Shown here: positions 9,691 through 18,394 of the stretch, in pieces | Numbering within the stretch: the first letter of the stretch is position 1 | Layout: the number at the start of each line of letters is the position of its first letter | Translations under genes and position numbers: made by a program | From: Acidimicrobiales bacterium | GTDB taxonomy: Bacteria > Actinomycetota > Acidimicrobiia > Acidimicrobiales > Iamiaceae | Direction of reading: 5' to 3' | Assembly (NCBI GenBank): GCA_025463365.1 | Contig: JAOBWM010000113.1 | Location: 1 to 62,824, forward strand | DNA: 62,824 bases | The notes under the pieces: generated by a model | Database searches by the model: none | What the model was told of the DNA's origin: nothing | What the model saw: only the letters and a program-made list of their open reading frames with translations

Positions 9691-11062
9691 GCACCTGAGC
9701 AGCGTCCGGGTGCGCATCACCGTCGCGGCCACGTTGGTCGCCGGGATCGCGGTCCTCGTGGCCGGGGCCTGGCTGGTCCACGGCGTGCAGGGATCGCTGA
9801 CCGCCGCGGTGCGCGACGCCGACCGGGCTGAGCTCGACCGGGTGGCCAACGCGGTCAAGGCCGGGAGCTCGATCACGGACGCGCTGACCCTGCCGCCGGG
9901 TGTCGACGGCAATACCGCCTACGTCCAAGCAGTGGTCGACGGGCAGGTGGTGGCGGCCAGCCCGGCCGCCCGGGGCCTGGGCCTGCTCGACCCCAACGCA
10001 AAGATCGCCGCCCGGACCTCCGCCGACGGCAGGCCCGGGATCGATCCCGCCGGCGGCTACACGTTCACGTCCGTCGACACCAGCGGACCCTCCGGAGAGA
10101 TCCGATTGGTGGCGGCCTCACCGCTCGGACCCGTCCAGCACAGCGTCGATGCCGTCCGCCACGGGCTGCTCGTGGTCTTGCCGCTGCTCGTCGCCGCGGT
10201 CGGCGGACTCACCTGGTTCCTCACCGGCCGAGCGCTCCGCCCGGTCGAGGGCATCCGGCGCGAGGTCGAGGCCGTCTCCGGGTCCACCCTCGAACGACGG
10301 GTGCCGGTGTCGGCCTCGGGCGACGAGGTCTCCCGGTTGGCCACCACCATGAACGCCATGCTCGACCGCCTGGAGGCCGCCGCCATGCGCCAGCAGCAGT
10401 TCGTGGCCGATGCCAGCCACGAGCTCCGCAGTCCGGTCGCCAGCATCCGCACCGAGCTCGAGGTGGCCCAGCTCCTCGGCGACGACGACGCCTGGCCGGC
10501 AGTGGTCGAGCGGTTGCTCGGTGAGGAGGCGCGCCTCGAAGCCGTCATCACCGACCTCCTCCTGCTCGCCACCCTCGACGAGCGCGCCCCTCGCCCCCCG
10601 GCCGAGGAGCTCGACCTGGCCGCCGAGGTCCGAGACGAGGTGGCCCGCCGCAACGCGACGGAGGCGACCGACGGCCCGACCATCACCTTGGACGCACCCG
10701 ATCCCGTCGTGGTGCGCGGCCGCGTCATCCAGCTGCGCCGGGTGATCGTGAACCTGCTCGACAACGCCGTCCGCCACGCCCACGGCGCGGTCGTGGTGAC
10801 CGTGCGCGCCGTGGACCACCGCGCCGAGCTGGTCGTCCACGACGACGGTGACGGCATCGCGTCCGAGGATCGGGAGCGGGTGTTCGACCGCTTCACCCGC
10901 CTCGACGGTCATCGGGTGCGCGGCCCCGAACGCACCGAAGGTGCCGGGCTCGGCCTCTCGCTCGTGCGGTCGATCGCGCAGGACCACGGTGGCCGTGCAT
11001 GGGTGGAAGATGCGCCCACCGGCGGAGCCCGCTTGGTGGTCGAGCTCCGCGCCGCGGAGTGA
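9683..11062 (+). CDS. Two-component sensor histidine kinase
   Basis: 459 residues. Two transmembrane helices (about 13-33 and 162-182) bracket an extracytoplasmic sensor of about 125 residues, followed by HAMP. The H-box has H246 in DASHELRSPVAS. The N-box is VIVNLLDNAVRHAHG, the G1 box VHDDGDGIA and the G2 box GAGLGLSLVRSI. All catalytic elements are present. The gene starts inside the end of the response regulator gene, so the two are co-translated. The sensor domain is not one I recognise. Confidence 0.95.
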   Translation: MREHLSSVRVRITVAATLVAGIAVLVAGAWLVHGVQGSLTAAVRDADRAELDRVANAVKAGSSITDALTLPPGVDGNTAYVQAVVDGQVVAASPAARGLGLLDPNAKIAARTSADGRPGIDPAGGYTFTSVDTSGPSGEIRLVAASPLGPVQHSVDAVRHGLLVVLPLLVAAVGGLTWFLTGRALRPVEGIRREVEAVSGSTLERRVPVSASGDEVSRLATTMNAMLDRLEAAAMRQQQFVADASHELRSPVASIRTELEVAQLLGDDDAWPAVVERLLGEEARLEAVITDLLLLATLDERAPRPPAEELDLAAEVRDEVARRNATEATDGPTITLDAPDPVVVRGRVIQLRRVIVNLLDNAVRHAHGAVVVTVRAVDHRAELVVHDDGDGIASEDRERVFDRFTRLDGHRVRGPERTEGAGLGLSLVRSIAQDHGGRAWVEDAPTGGARLVVELRAAE

Positions 11063-11075
11063 CCCGCGGCCGCAG

Positions 11076-11684
11076 CTAGCCGAGGCCCGGGGTGGGGGCG
11101 AAGAGGAGATCGGCGAGGCGCTCGGCCATGGCCTCGGCGTCCATGGGCTTGCCGCAGATCGCCGCGGTGTAGATGAGGATGGCGGGTCCGGCGCTGGCTC
11201 GGAGGTCGAGGTCGGGGTGGTCCTCGCCCAGCTCGCTGGCCAGCAGCGTCCGCAGGTGCAGGTGCAGGTGGTCGAGCATCGTCTCGCGGAACAGGTCGCG
11301 CACCTCGGGGTCCGTGCGCATGGTCGCGAGGAGGCCGAGCACGGTCTGTCCGCCGTCCCCGGCGAGGTTCTCGGCCAACTTCACGAGGGTGGACTTGACG
11401 TCGGCGCGCGCGTCGCCTGTGGTCACCCACTTCTGGGCCGCCTCCTCGCACTGCAGGGCCGCGCGCACCACGTCCTGCTTGGTGGGCCAGCGGCGGTAGA
11501 TGGTGGAGAGGCCGACGTTGGCCCGGTCCGCCACGTCCTGCACGCGGAGCTGGTCGTACCCGACCTCGTTGATGAGCTCGAGCACGGTGCTCAGGATCAC
11601 GTCGCTGCGATCCTCGGACAGGCGGCGACCTCGCTTGGGTGCCACCGACGCATCGGTGTTGGCTTCCTCGTCGAGCTTGGGCAT
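11076..11684 (-). CDS. TetR-family transcriptional regulator
   Basis: 202 residues from the ATG at 11684. A GTG two codons upstream is possible, but the GGG-rich motif is better spaced for the ATG. The HTH at about residues 45-65 reads RVQDVADRANVGLSTIYRRW, the TetR signature. The C-terminal ligand domain is typical in size. It is divergent from the DHA2 exporter and a perfect palindrome lies between them, so it is likely the repressor of the exporter and of itself. Confidence 0.93.
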   Translation of the reverse strand: MPKLDEEANTDASVAPKRGRRLSEDRSDVILSTVLELINEVGYDQLRVQDVADRANVGLSTIYRRWPTKQDVVRAALQCEEAAQKWVTTGDARADVKSTLVKLAENLAGDGGQTVLGLLATMRTDPEVRDLFRETMLDHLHLHLRTLLASELGEDHPDLDLRASAGPAILIYTAAICGKPMDAEAMAERLADLLFAPTPGLG

Positions 11685-11699
11685 GGTCACACCCTACCC

Positions 11700-11717
11700 C
11701 AGGAACAGTCGTTCCTG
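11700..11717. promoter_or_regulatory. Palindromic operator for the TetR/MFS divergon
   Basis: CAGGAACAGTCGTTCCTG is an inverted repeat with 7-bp arms and a 4-base centre, 16 bases upstream of the TetR start codon. TetR repressors bind such palindromes between divergently oriented regulator and exporter genes. The match of position and form supports this, but binding has not been shown. Confidence 0.7.
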
Positions 11718-11738
11718 AAATATTCCTTATCGGTAACG

Positions 11739-11767
11739 TTGACTTTCGTTTGGCGGGCTGGCATGGT
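11739..11767 (+). promoter_or_regulatory. Possible promoter of the DHA2 exporter
   Basis: TTGACT (11739-11744) is separated by 17 bases from CATGGT (11762-11767). The -35 box is good and the -10 box is poor. It points toward the exporter and begins 21 bases beyond the palindrome, so a repressor there could interfere with RNA polymerase. Confidence 0.35.
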
Positions 11768-11902
11768 GGTCCCCGAACACCACGATCGTCACGAACGAGC
11801 GCATCCGATGACCCGTCCTGCGGGACCCGGCCGACGCCGTGACGACGAACCCGGCGCGCCGCACCCCTGACGGCGCGCGCCCCACCGAGAGGAATGCCGC
11901 CG

Positions 11903-13594
11903 ATGGCGACCACGATCGAACGCGCCCGCCCCGAAGCACCACCAGACCCGGCCGACGACGCCGGCCCCGAGGCCCATGAGCGGCTGAGCCCCCGCCAGCG
12001 CATGCTCGTGCTGGTGTCGATGTGCCTCGCCCTCGTGCTGGTGATCGCCAGCGTCTCGATGCTGGCGATCGGCCTGCCCAGCGTCAGCGAGGCCCTCAGC
12101 CTCACCCAGTCCACCCAGACCTGGGTGGTCGACGCCTACGCCCTGACCCTCGCATCGCTCCTGCTCGTGGCGGGCGCCATGGGTGATCGCTTCGGCCGCA
12201 AGGGCGCGCTGCTCGTCGGCGTCGCGATCTTCGGCCTGGGCTCGGTGCTGTCGAGCCTGGCCGACTCGGGCGGGCAGCTCATCGCCTTCCGGGCCATCAC
12301 CGGCATCGGCGGCGCCCTGATCATGCCCGGCACGCTGTCCACCATCACCAGCGTGTTCCCGCCCGAGGAACGAGCCCGAGCGGTGGGCATCTGGGCCGGC
12401 TTCGCCGGTGCCGGCGGCACCCTCGGCATGCTCGGTGCCGGCTGGATGCTCGGCAACCACTCGTGGCACAGCCTCTTCTACGTGACGGCCGGCGGCGCGG
12501 CGCTGACCTTCGCCGCGATCACCTTCTTCGTGCCCACCACCCGTTCCTCCGAGCACGTCGGCCTCGACCCGCTGGGCACGGTCCTGTCCGCCGTCGGCAT
12601 CGGCGGCTTGGTGCTCGGCATCATCGAGGGGCCCATCCGGGGCTGGAGCAGCCCGCTCACCGTCTCCGGCCTGGTCGCCGGCGTGGTGCTGCTCACCGCG
12701 TTCGTGCTGTGGGAGCTGCGCACCGAGCATCCGTTGCTCGATCCCCGGCTGTTCCGCCACCGCGGCTTCGCCACCGGGTCGGCCTCGCTGCTCGTGCTGT
12801 TCGTCGCCCTGTTCGGCGTCTTCCTCGTCATCCTGCAGTACCTGCAGCTGATGCTCGGCTACAGCGCCCTCAAGTCAGCCGTCGCCCTGCTGCCCATGAC
12901 GTTCATCATGATCCCGGTCTCGACGGTCGCCGCACCGCTGTCGGAGCGGTACGGACAGAAGCTGATCGGCGGTGGCGGCGTCGCCCTCAGCGGCCTCGGC
13001 ATGTTGGGCTTCTCCACCCTGAGCGCGAGCAGCGGGTTCGCTCCGCTCCTCGTCGCCCAGGTGATCCTGGCCTTCGGCATCGGCCTGGCGATGACCCCGG
13101 CCACCAACGCCATCGTCAGCTCCCTCCCCACCGCCAAGCAGGGCGTGGCCTCCGCGGTCAACGACACCACCCGCGAGATCGGCACCGCATTGGGCATCGC
13201 GATCATGGGGTCCATGTTCAACAGCGGCTACCGGGGCGCCATCGCCGGCAAGCTCGGCGGCCTCCCCGCCGGCGTCTCCGACCAAGCGAAGGAGGCACCG
13301 GGCCTCGCGCTCGACGCCGCCCACAAGCTCGGCCCCCGGGGTGATGCCCTGGCCGTCGCGGCCCGCGACGCCTTCGGCAGCGGGATGCGAACCTCGATGT
13401 ACGTCGGGGCCGCGCTGCTGTTCGCCGGTGCCGTCTTCATCTGGCTGCGGGGCCCGTCGCTCCACGACGAGGCGGCCGAGGACGTCATCGACGCCACCGA
13501 CCCCACCGAGGTCGCCGACAGCACCGAGGTCGCCGATCGCACCGACCCGATCCCGACCGGTACCCCGGTCCTCGTGGCCACGGCGGTCGACTGA
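11903..13594 (+). CDS. DHA2-family MFS multidrug exporter (EmrB/QacA-like)
   Basis: 563 residues from the ATG at 11903. A nearer ATG at 11894 is only touching the GAGAGGA ribosome site, whereas 11903 is 9 bases from it. About 14 hydrophobic segments are present. Motif A-like DRFGRKGALLVG follows TM2 and the motif C region is GTLGMLGAGWMLG, both typical of 14-TM proton-coupled drug exporters. The acidic C-terminal tail contains short STEVAD-like repeats. Divergent from the TetR gene. The substrate is unknown. Confidence 0.93.
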   Translation: MATTIERARPEAPPDPADDAGPEAHERLSPRQRMLVLVSMCLALVLVIASVSMLAIGLPSVSEALSLTQSTQTWVVDAYALTLASLLLVAGAMGDRFGRKGALLVGVAIFGLGSVLSSLADSGGQLIAFRAITGIGGALIMPGTLSTITSVFPPEERARAVGIWAGFAGAGGTLGMLGAGWMLGNHSWHSLFYVTAGGAALTFAAITFFVPTTRSSEHVGLDPLGTVLSAVGIGGLVLGIIEGPIRGWSSPLTVSGLVAGVVLLTAFVLWELRTEHPLLDPRLFRHRGFATGSASLLVLFVALFGVFLVILQYLQLMLGYSALKSAVALLPMTFIMIPVSTVAAPLSERYGQKLIGGGGVALSGLGMLGFSTLSASSGFAPLLVAQVILAFGIGLAMTPATNAIVSSLPTAKQGVASAVNDTTREIGTALGIAIMGSMFNSGYRGAIAGKLGGLPAGVSDQAKEAPGLALDAAHKLGPRGDALAVAARDAFGSGMRTSMYVGAALLFAGAVFIWLRGPSLHDEAAEDVIDATDPTEVADSTEVADRTDPIPTGTPVLVATAVD

Positions 13595-13622
13595 CAGCTG
13601 GTCCGCTCTCCCCCACCACCAG

Positions 13623-13673
13623 CCGGGCCGGACCGGCGCCCGTCCCTCCCGGATGGGCGTCAGCCCGGCCCGG
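13623..13673. terminator. GC-rich hairpin between convergent exporter and copper ATPase genes
   Basis: CCGGGCCGG at 13623-13631 pairs with CCGGCCCGG at 13665-13673, with a smaller CGCCC/GGGCG pair inside. It lies in the 101-bp convergent gap, where a bidirectional terminator is expected. There is no clear T tract. Confidence 0.4.
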
Positions 13674-13695
13674 TCGCACGCACGCACGAAACGCT

Positions 13696-15780
13696 TCAGG
13701 CGGGAGGGCGGAGGTCGACGCGGCGGAGGAGCTGGGCGTTGAGGGCGACCACGATGGTGGACACGCTCATCAAGAGGGCACCGACGGCGGGCGGCATGGA
13801 GATCCCGGCCCACTGCAGGGCGCCGGCCGCGAGGGGGATGGCGACGATGTTGTACCCCGCCGCCCACGTGAGGTTCTGGAGCGACTTTCGGTAGGTGGCC
13901 TTCGAGAGCGTGATGATCGAGACGACCCCGCGGGGATCGGAGCTGGCCAGGATGAGGCCGGCGGACTCGATGGCCACGTCGGTGCCGGCGCCGATGGCGA
14001 TGCCGACGTCGGCTCGGGCGAGGGCCGGCGCGTCGTTGACGCCGTCACCCACCATGGCCACCCGAAGCCCCCTCGCCTGGAGCTCGGCGACCTTCTTCGC
14101 CTTGTCCTCGGGCAGGACCTCGGCGAAGACCTCGTCCACCCCGAGGTCGGCGGTGACGGCATCGGCGACCTGCTGGGCATCGCCGGTGATCATCACGACC
14201 CGCCGACTGGCACGGTGGAGCGAGTCGACGGCTTGGCGAGCCTCGGGTCGGATCTCGTCCTCGAGGGCGAGCGCCCCGATGACCTCGTCGTTCTCCACGA
14301 GGTAGAGGACCGCCGCACCTCGGCCCTTCCATGCCCCGATCTGGTCGGCGAGCGCAGACGGCTCGGCGACGCCGAGGTGCCGGAGCAGGGCCGGTCCGCC
14401 GACAGCGAGGTCGACGCCGTCGATCGAGGCCTGCACGCCGCGGCCGGTGAGGGATCGGAAGTCGGTGGCGGCCGGTACGGCTCCCCGCTCGCGGGCGGCG
14501 CGGACGACGGCCCGCGCCAGCGGGTGCTCGCTGTCGGCCTCCACAGCCCCGGCACCGCGCAGGATCTCCTCGTCGTCGTGGCCGGGTGCGGCAGCGACAC
14601 CGATGACCGCGTGCTCACCCTTGGTGAGGGTGCCGGTCTTGTCGAAGAGCACGGCGTCGAGCGTGCGGCTCGCCTCGAGCGCGAGGCGGTCCTTGATCAA
14701 GATGCCGTTGCTGGCGGCCATGGCGCTGGACAACGACGTGGTGAGCGGGATGGCGAGCCCGAGCGCGTGCGGGCACGAGATGACGAGCACGGTGACCACC
14801 CGGACGACCGCTTCGTTCCGGTCGCCGATGAGCGTCCACACGACGGCGGTGACGATCGCGGCGCCGACGGCGACGTAGAACAGCAGGGCCGCGGCACGGT
14901 CGGCGAGGGCCTGGGTCCGCGACCCGGAGGCCTGGGCTTCGGCGACGAGACGCCCGATCCCCGCGAGGGCGGTGTCGTCGCCGACCGCCGTGACCCGGAC
15001 TCGGATCGCGGAGTCCGTGGACACGGTGCCGGCCACGACCCGGTCACCGGCTGCACGCGCGACCGGCCTGGACTCCCCGGTGATCATCGACTCGTCGAGC
15101 TCGGCACTGCCCTCGGCGATCTCACCGTCGGCCGGCACCCGGGCGCCGGAGCGGACCAGCACGAGGTCGTCGACGCGGAGATCGCTTGCCGCCACCTTCT
15201 GGACCGTCCCGTCAGACCCGATCCGCTCCGCGTCGTCCGGAAGCAGCGCGGCCAGGGCCGCGAGCGCGTCTTGGGCCTGGCCCAGCGCCTTCATCTCCTG
15301 CCAGTGGCCGAGCAGCATGATCGAGACGAGGGCGCCCAGCTCCCACCAGAAGTCGAGGTCGAACCAGTCGAGCGAAGTGGCCATCGACGCCACGTACGCC
15401 ACCGTGATCGCCATGGCGATGAGCAGCATCATCCCGGGTTGGCGGCTGCGGGCCTCGTGGGCGCCGCCGGCGAGGAACGGCCAGCCGCCCCACAGGAAGA
15501 CGAACGTGCCGAGCACGGGCCCGATGAGGTCCATGCCGGCGAAGTCCAGGGAGTAGCCGAACCAGTCCATGACCATGTGGCTCGTCGCCACGAGCGGGAT
15601 CGTCAGCAGGAGGCTGAGCCAGAAGCGCCGGCGGAACATCTCGACGTGGTGACCGGCATGGGCGCCATGACCGGCGGACCGGTCACGGCCGGCGGGCCCG
15701 TCACGCTGGTCATGCCCGTCCGGCCCGCCGTGGGAGTGGTTCGCCGCGTGGTGGGTGGGGTCTTCGACCTGCGCATCCAT
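13696..15780 (-). CDS. copB: CopB-type (CPH) copper-translocating P-type ATPase
   Basis: 694 residues from the ATG at 15780, preceded by AAGGAG nine bases away. The N terminus is His-rich (HHAANHSHGG ... HGAHAGHH) in place of a CxxC domain. The membrane metal motif is CPH at 336-338 (ISCPHALGLAIP). The phosphorylation Asp is D380 in FDKTGTLTKG, the actuator loop has TGES, and the hinge is MVGDGVNDAPAL. CPH ATPases (P1B-3) export copper or silver. It follows a cupredoxin and a His-rich exported protein in one direction, with a CsoR-like site upstream. Copper export is well supported; the exact oxidation state is not. Confidence 0.93.
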   Translation of the reverse strand: MDAQVEDPTHHAANHSHGGPDGHDQRDGPAGRDRSAGHGAHAGHHVEMFRRRFWLSLLLTIPLVATSHMVMDWFGYSLDFAGMDLIGPVLGTFVFLWGGWPFLAGGAHEARSRQPGMMLLIAMAITVAYVASMATSLDWFDLDFWWELGALVSIMLLGHWQEMKALGQAQDALAALAALLPDDAERIGSDGTVQKVAASDLRVDDLVLVRSGARVPADGEIAEGSAELDESMITGESRPVARAAGDRVVAGTVSTDSAIRVRVTAVGDDTALAGIGRLVAEAQASGSRTQALADRAAALLFYVAVGAAIVTAVVWTLIGDRNEAVVRVVTVLVISCPHALGLAIPLTTSLSSAMAASNGILIKDRLALEASRTLDAVLFDKTGTLTKGEHAVIGVAAAPGHDDEEILRGAGAVEADSEHPLARAVVRAARERGAVPAATDFRSLTGRGVQASIDGVDLAVGGPALLRHLGVAEPSALADQIGAWKGRGAAVLYLVENDEVIGALALEDEIRPEARQAVDSLHRASRRVVMITGDAQQVADAVTADLGVDEVFAEVLPEDKAKKVAELQARGLRVAMVGDGVNDAPALARADVGIAIGAGTDVAIESAGLILASSDPRGVVSIITLSKATYRKSLQNLTWAAGYNIVAIPLAAGALQWAGISMPPAVGALLMSVSTIVVALNAQLLRRVDLRPPA

Positions 15781-15845
15781 GGCGCCCTTCTCCTTCTCGG
15801 CCCCAGCACCGCTGGCGCGCTGCCTCGTGGCCGCACTCGGATCAT

Positions 15846-15862
15846 ATACCCCAGGGGGGTAT
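15846..15862 (-). promoter_or_regulatory. CsoR-like copper operator
   Basis: ATACCCCAGGGGGGTAT is an inverted repeat of ATACCCC and GGGGTAT with 3 bases between, about 65 bases upstream of the CPH ATPase start. CsoR-family Cu(I) repressors bind G-tract inverted repeats of this form. No csoR gene is visible in the window, so the regulator would act in trans. Confidence 0.7.
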
Positions 15863-15930
15863 CTGTCGACCATGGCAGGGCGATCGCCGCCGGGGCCGCC
15901 GCTGGCGAACAGCGACGGCCCCGGAGGGAC

Positions 15931-16401
15931 TCAGCTGACCGTGATCGTCGCCGTCATGCCCTCCTTGTAGTGGCCGGGCTCGTGGCAACCCAGCAGCACC
16001 TTGCCGGGGGAAGCGAAGGTGTGCGTGAGCGTCGCGGATCCGCCGGGCTTCACCGTGATGGCATCGCCGGTCGAGTCCCCGTGGTCCATGCCATCCATCC
16101 CGTCCATGCCCGAGCCGTGGCCGGCTCTTTCACCGGCCATCTGGGCCTCGTGGTCGGCTTGTTCGGCCGCCGTACCCAAGATCGCCTCATGGTGGACCTT
16201 GCCGTCGTTGCGGAACCGAAACGTGATCGCCTGCCCGGCCTCGATGTCGAACACGTTCGGGGTGAACTCGTTGTCGGTCATCGAGACCTCGATGACCTTG
16301 GCGTTCGCTCCGGTGGGCTGGGCAGCGTCACCGCTCCCGCATGCGCTGGCGGTCACCGCCACCGCGACGAACAAGGCGCTCAGGGCGCGTTGGTGCTTCA
16401 T
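15931..16401 (-). CDS. Cupredoxin-domain lipoprotein with Met/His-rich insert
   Basis: 156 residues, with GGAG upstream of the ATG. The signal peptide ends in lipobox TASAC (C21). The type-1 copper ligands appear complete: H70/H71 (KVHHEAI) and the C-terminal cluster C139, H144 and M149 (CHEPGHYKEGM). Between the strands is an insert with GMDGMDGMDHGD, which could hold Cu(I) through Met and His side chains. It lies upstream of the CPH ATPase and downstream of the His-rich protein, so a role in extracytoplasmic copper binding or hand-over is likely. Confidence 0.9.
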   Translation of the reverse strand: MKHQRALSALFVAVAVTASACGSGDAAQPTGANAKVIEVSMTDNEFTPNVFDIEAGQAITFRFRNDGKVHHEAILGTAAEQADHEAQMAGERAGHGSGMDGMDGMDHGDSTGDAITVKPGGSATLTHTFASPGKVLLGCHEPGHYKEGMTATITVS

Positions 16402-16449
16402 GTCTTCTCCTTGCAGGCGTGAGGTGCCGTCGCCGGTCGGCGACGACGG

Positions 16450-16812
16450 TTAGGCGTGCACGAGCGCTCGGGGCACCGGAGGGTCGGGAGGCGCAGTGGT
16501 GCCGATCAACGGACGGACGCGGACCGGCCGGAGCGGGCCCTGGTCGGTCGGTGCGACGGGCATCGGCTCGGGCGCGGTCAGCACGACCGCCGTGCACGCC
16601 ACGGCCCCGCACGGAGCGGTGGTCGATCCGTCGGTCGGGTCCGGATGGCCGTGGTGGTCCTGGTGGTCCTCGTGGCCGGCACTGCGCTCGCCTGCGCCGC
16701 TACCGCTGTGGCACGCGTGCGCCTCGGCGCCGGAGCCGTGCATGGCGACGACCGCCGCGAGGGCGAAGGCCGAGAAGGCGAGGCGCAGGGTGCCCCGCCG
16801 GCGAGAGCGCAT
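16450..16812 (-). CDS. Small exported His/Cys-rich protein, probable metal handling
   Basis: 120 residues from the ATG at 16812. A basic N terminus and hydrophobic core ending near GAEAHA form a signal peptide. The mature part has HACHSGSG, a run HEDHQDHHGHPD and two further Cys in CGAVACTAVV, then a Pro-rich tail. It is 48 bases upstream of the cupredoxin gene on the same strand. No named family is certain. Composition and context point to copper or another soft metal. Confidence 0.7.
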   Translation of the reverse strand: MRSRRRGTLRLAFSAFALAAVVAMHGSGAEAHACHSGSGAGERSAGHEDHQDHHGHPDPTDGSTTAPCGAVACTAVVLTAPEPMPVAPTDQGPLRPVRVRPLIGTTAPPDPPVPRALVHA

Positions 16813-16881
16813 GGCGGCGAGGCTATCGGCGCCCCGACCGCGGTCATCGGCCCCAATCGGTCGATCGTTACAGTCGTCGGC

Positions 16882-17283
16882 GTGCTCCGGCTCCTCATCA
16901 TCGCGACCTCGCTCCTGGCGATTTCGTGGCTCGTGATGATCGTGCTCGCGGCCCGACTCCCCGACGGGGTCGCCAAGGACCTCGCCTCGTTCCTGCCGAG
17001 CTGCGTGAAGATGCTGCGCACCCTGCGCACCGACCCTCGGGTCCCGCGCCGGGCCAAGCTCGCCGTGGGCTTCGCCGCCCTGTGGGCGATCTCGCCGATC
17101 GACCTGATCCCCGAGTTCCTCCCCGTGATCGGCCCGCTGGACGACATCGTCGTCATCGCGCTGGCCCTGCGCTATGCCGGCCGCCAGGTCCCCCGCCCCG
17201 TGATCCTCGAGGCGTGGCCCGGCAACCCGGCGTTGATCGAACGACTGCTCGGCGCCCCCGCCCAGACACCGGAGACCTCCTGA
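16882..17283 (+). CDS. DUF1232 (YkvA-like) membrane protein
   Basis: About 133 residues if the GTG at 16882 is used; the start is uncertain because the frame is open upstream through the antisense of the His-rich gene. The N terminus is a transmembrane helix (LIIATSLLAISWLVMIVLAA). The DUF1232 core is SPIDLIPEFLPVIGPLDD followed by VIALALR. Function of the family is unknown. It ends 4 bases before the PAP2 gene, so the two form an operon. Confidence 0.8.
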   Translation: MLRLLIIATSLLAISWLVMIVLAARLPDGVAKDLASFLPSCVKMLRTLRTDPRVPRRAKLAVGFAALWAISPIDLIPEFLPVIGPLDDIVVIALALRYAGRQVPRPVILEAWPGNPALIERLLGAPAQTPETS

Positions 17284-17287
17284 ACCC

Positions 17288-17875
17288 ATGGACACCAACC
17301 TGTTCCGCCACGTCAACCGCTTCGCCGATCACACGTCGTGGCTCCACCCCTTCGCCGTGGCCTATGCCAAGGACGGCATCGTCGTGTTCGCAGCCCTGAT
17401 GGTCCTGGCGTTCTGGCGGGGCCGCCAGGCCCAGGACCTCGCCGGCGAGGCGGGCGCCGCATGGGCCGGCGCCGCCGCGCTCGTCGCGCTCGGCCTGGGT
17501 CAGGTCATCGGCGGCGCCATCGACCGCCACCGGCCCTACGAGAACCTGGCCCACGTCCACGTCCTCGTGTCCCGCACGACTGACTTCTCGATCCCGAGCG
17601 ACCATGCCACCGCCGTCGGTGCCGTGGCCATCGCCCTGCTGTTCGTCGACCGCAAGATCGGCATCGTCGCCGCCGTCCTGGCCGTGCTCATGGCCGCGAC
17701 CCGGGTCTACGTCGGCGCCCACTACCCCACTGACGTGCTGGCCGGCCTCGCCCTCGGCGGCCTGGTCGCGCTGGTCGGCGTCCGACCCGCCACCCGGCTC
17801 CTCACCACGATCCTCGGCCGCGCTGCCGCCCTCCCAGGCCTGTCGGTGGTGATCGGCCGACCCTCGGCGGCCTGA
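17288..17875 (+). CDS. PAP2-family membrane phosphatase
   Basis: 195 residues, about five to six transmembrane segments. The three catalytic motifs are visible: C1 in DRHRPYE, C2 in IPSDHATA and C3 in RVYVGAHYPTDV. The family includes undecaprenyl-diphosphate and phosphatidylglycerophosphate phosphatases. The size and layout fit a small lipid phosphatase, and the exact substrate is open. Confidence 0.9.
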   Translation: MDTNLFRHVNRFADHTSWLHPFAVAYAKDGIVVFAALMVLAFWRGRQAQDLAGEAGAAWAGAAALVALGLGQVIGGAIDRHRPYENLAHVHVLVSRTTDFSIPSDHATAVGAVAIALLFVDRKIGIVAAVLAVLMAATRVYVGAHYPTDVLAGLALGGLVALVGVRPATRLLTTILGRAAALPGLSVVIGRPSAA

Positions 17876-17950
17876 CCGCGCCAGTCTGGTGTCGTTCCCT
17901 GGCCCCGGTGCTCAAGACTGCTGGGACCGACCAACGAGAGGACTACGACC

Positions 17951-18334
17951 ATGACCGACGATCTCGTGAACGTCCGCTACATCGTTCGTGACGTCGACAC
18001 TTCGATCGCGTTCTACACCGATGCCTTCGGGTTCGAGGTGCGCAGCTCGGCCGCGCCCGCCTTCGCCGACATCGTCCGGGGCAACCTCCGCCTCCTGCTG
18101 AGCGGCCCGCTGAGCTCGGGCGGACGGGCGCTGCCCGACGGCTCGGTGCCCGCTCCGGGCGGGTGGAACCGGCTGCACTTCGTGGTCGACGACATCGGAA
18201 CCGAGATCGACCGGCTCCGTGCCCTGGGCGTGCAGTTCCGCAGCGACGTGGTCACCGGACCGGGTGGTTCGCAGGTCGTCCTCGACGATCCCTCGGGAAA
18301 CCCGATCGAGCTGTTCGAACCGGCTCGCCACTGA
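17951..18334 (+). CDS. VOC-family (glyoxalase/bleomycin-resistance fold) protein
   Basis: 127 residues, preceded by GAGAGGA. Two beta-alpha-beta-beta-beta modules are seen: NVRYIVRDVDTSIAFYTDAF and NRLHFVVDDIGTEIDRLRALG, ending in DPSGNPIELFEP. A metal-binding Glu is present in IELFEP and a His in LHFVVDD. VOC members include isomerases, dioxygenases and binding proteins, so no reaction is assigned. Confidence 0.9.
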   Translation: MTDDLVNVRYIVRDVDTSIAFYTDAFGFEVRSSAAPAFADIVRGNLRLLLSGPLSSGGRALPDGSVPAPGGWNRLHFVVDDIGTEIDRLRALGVQFRSDVVTGPGGSQVVLDDPSGNPIELFEPARH

Positions 18335-18375
18335 CCAGTGACCACTGACCGCTGATCGCTGACCGCTGACCACCG
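18331..18375. repeat. Short imperfect CTGACC tandem repeat
   Basis: About six degenerate copies of a CTGACC-based unit (CTGACCAGTG, ACCACTGACC, GCTGATCGCT, GACCGCTGAC) fill the gap between the VOC stop and the chromate transporter start. No gene or clear hairpin is associated. Confidence 0.7.
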
Positions 18376-18394
18376 CAACTCCCGGTCCGAGCCG

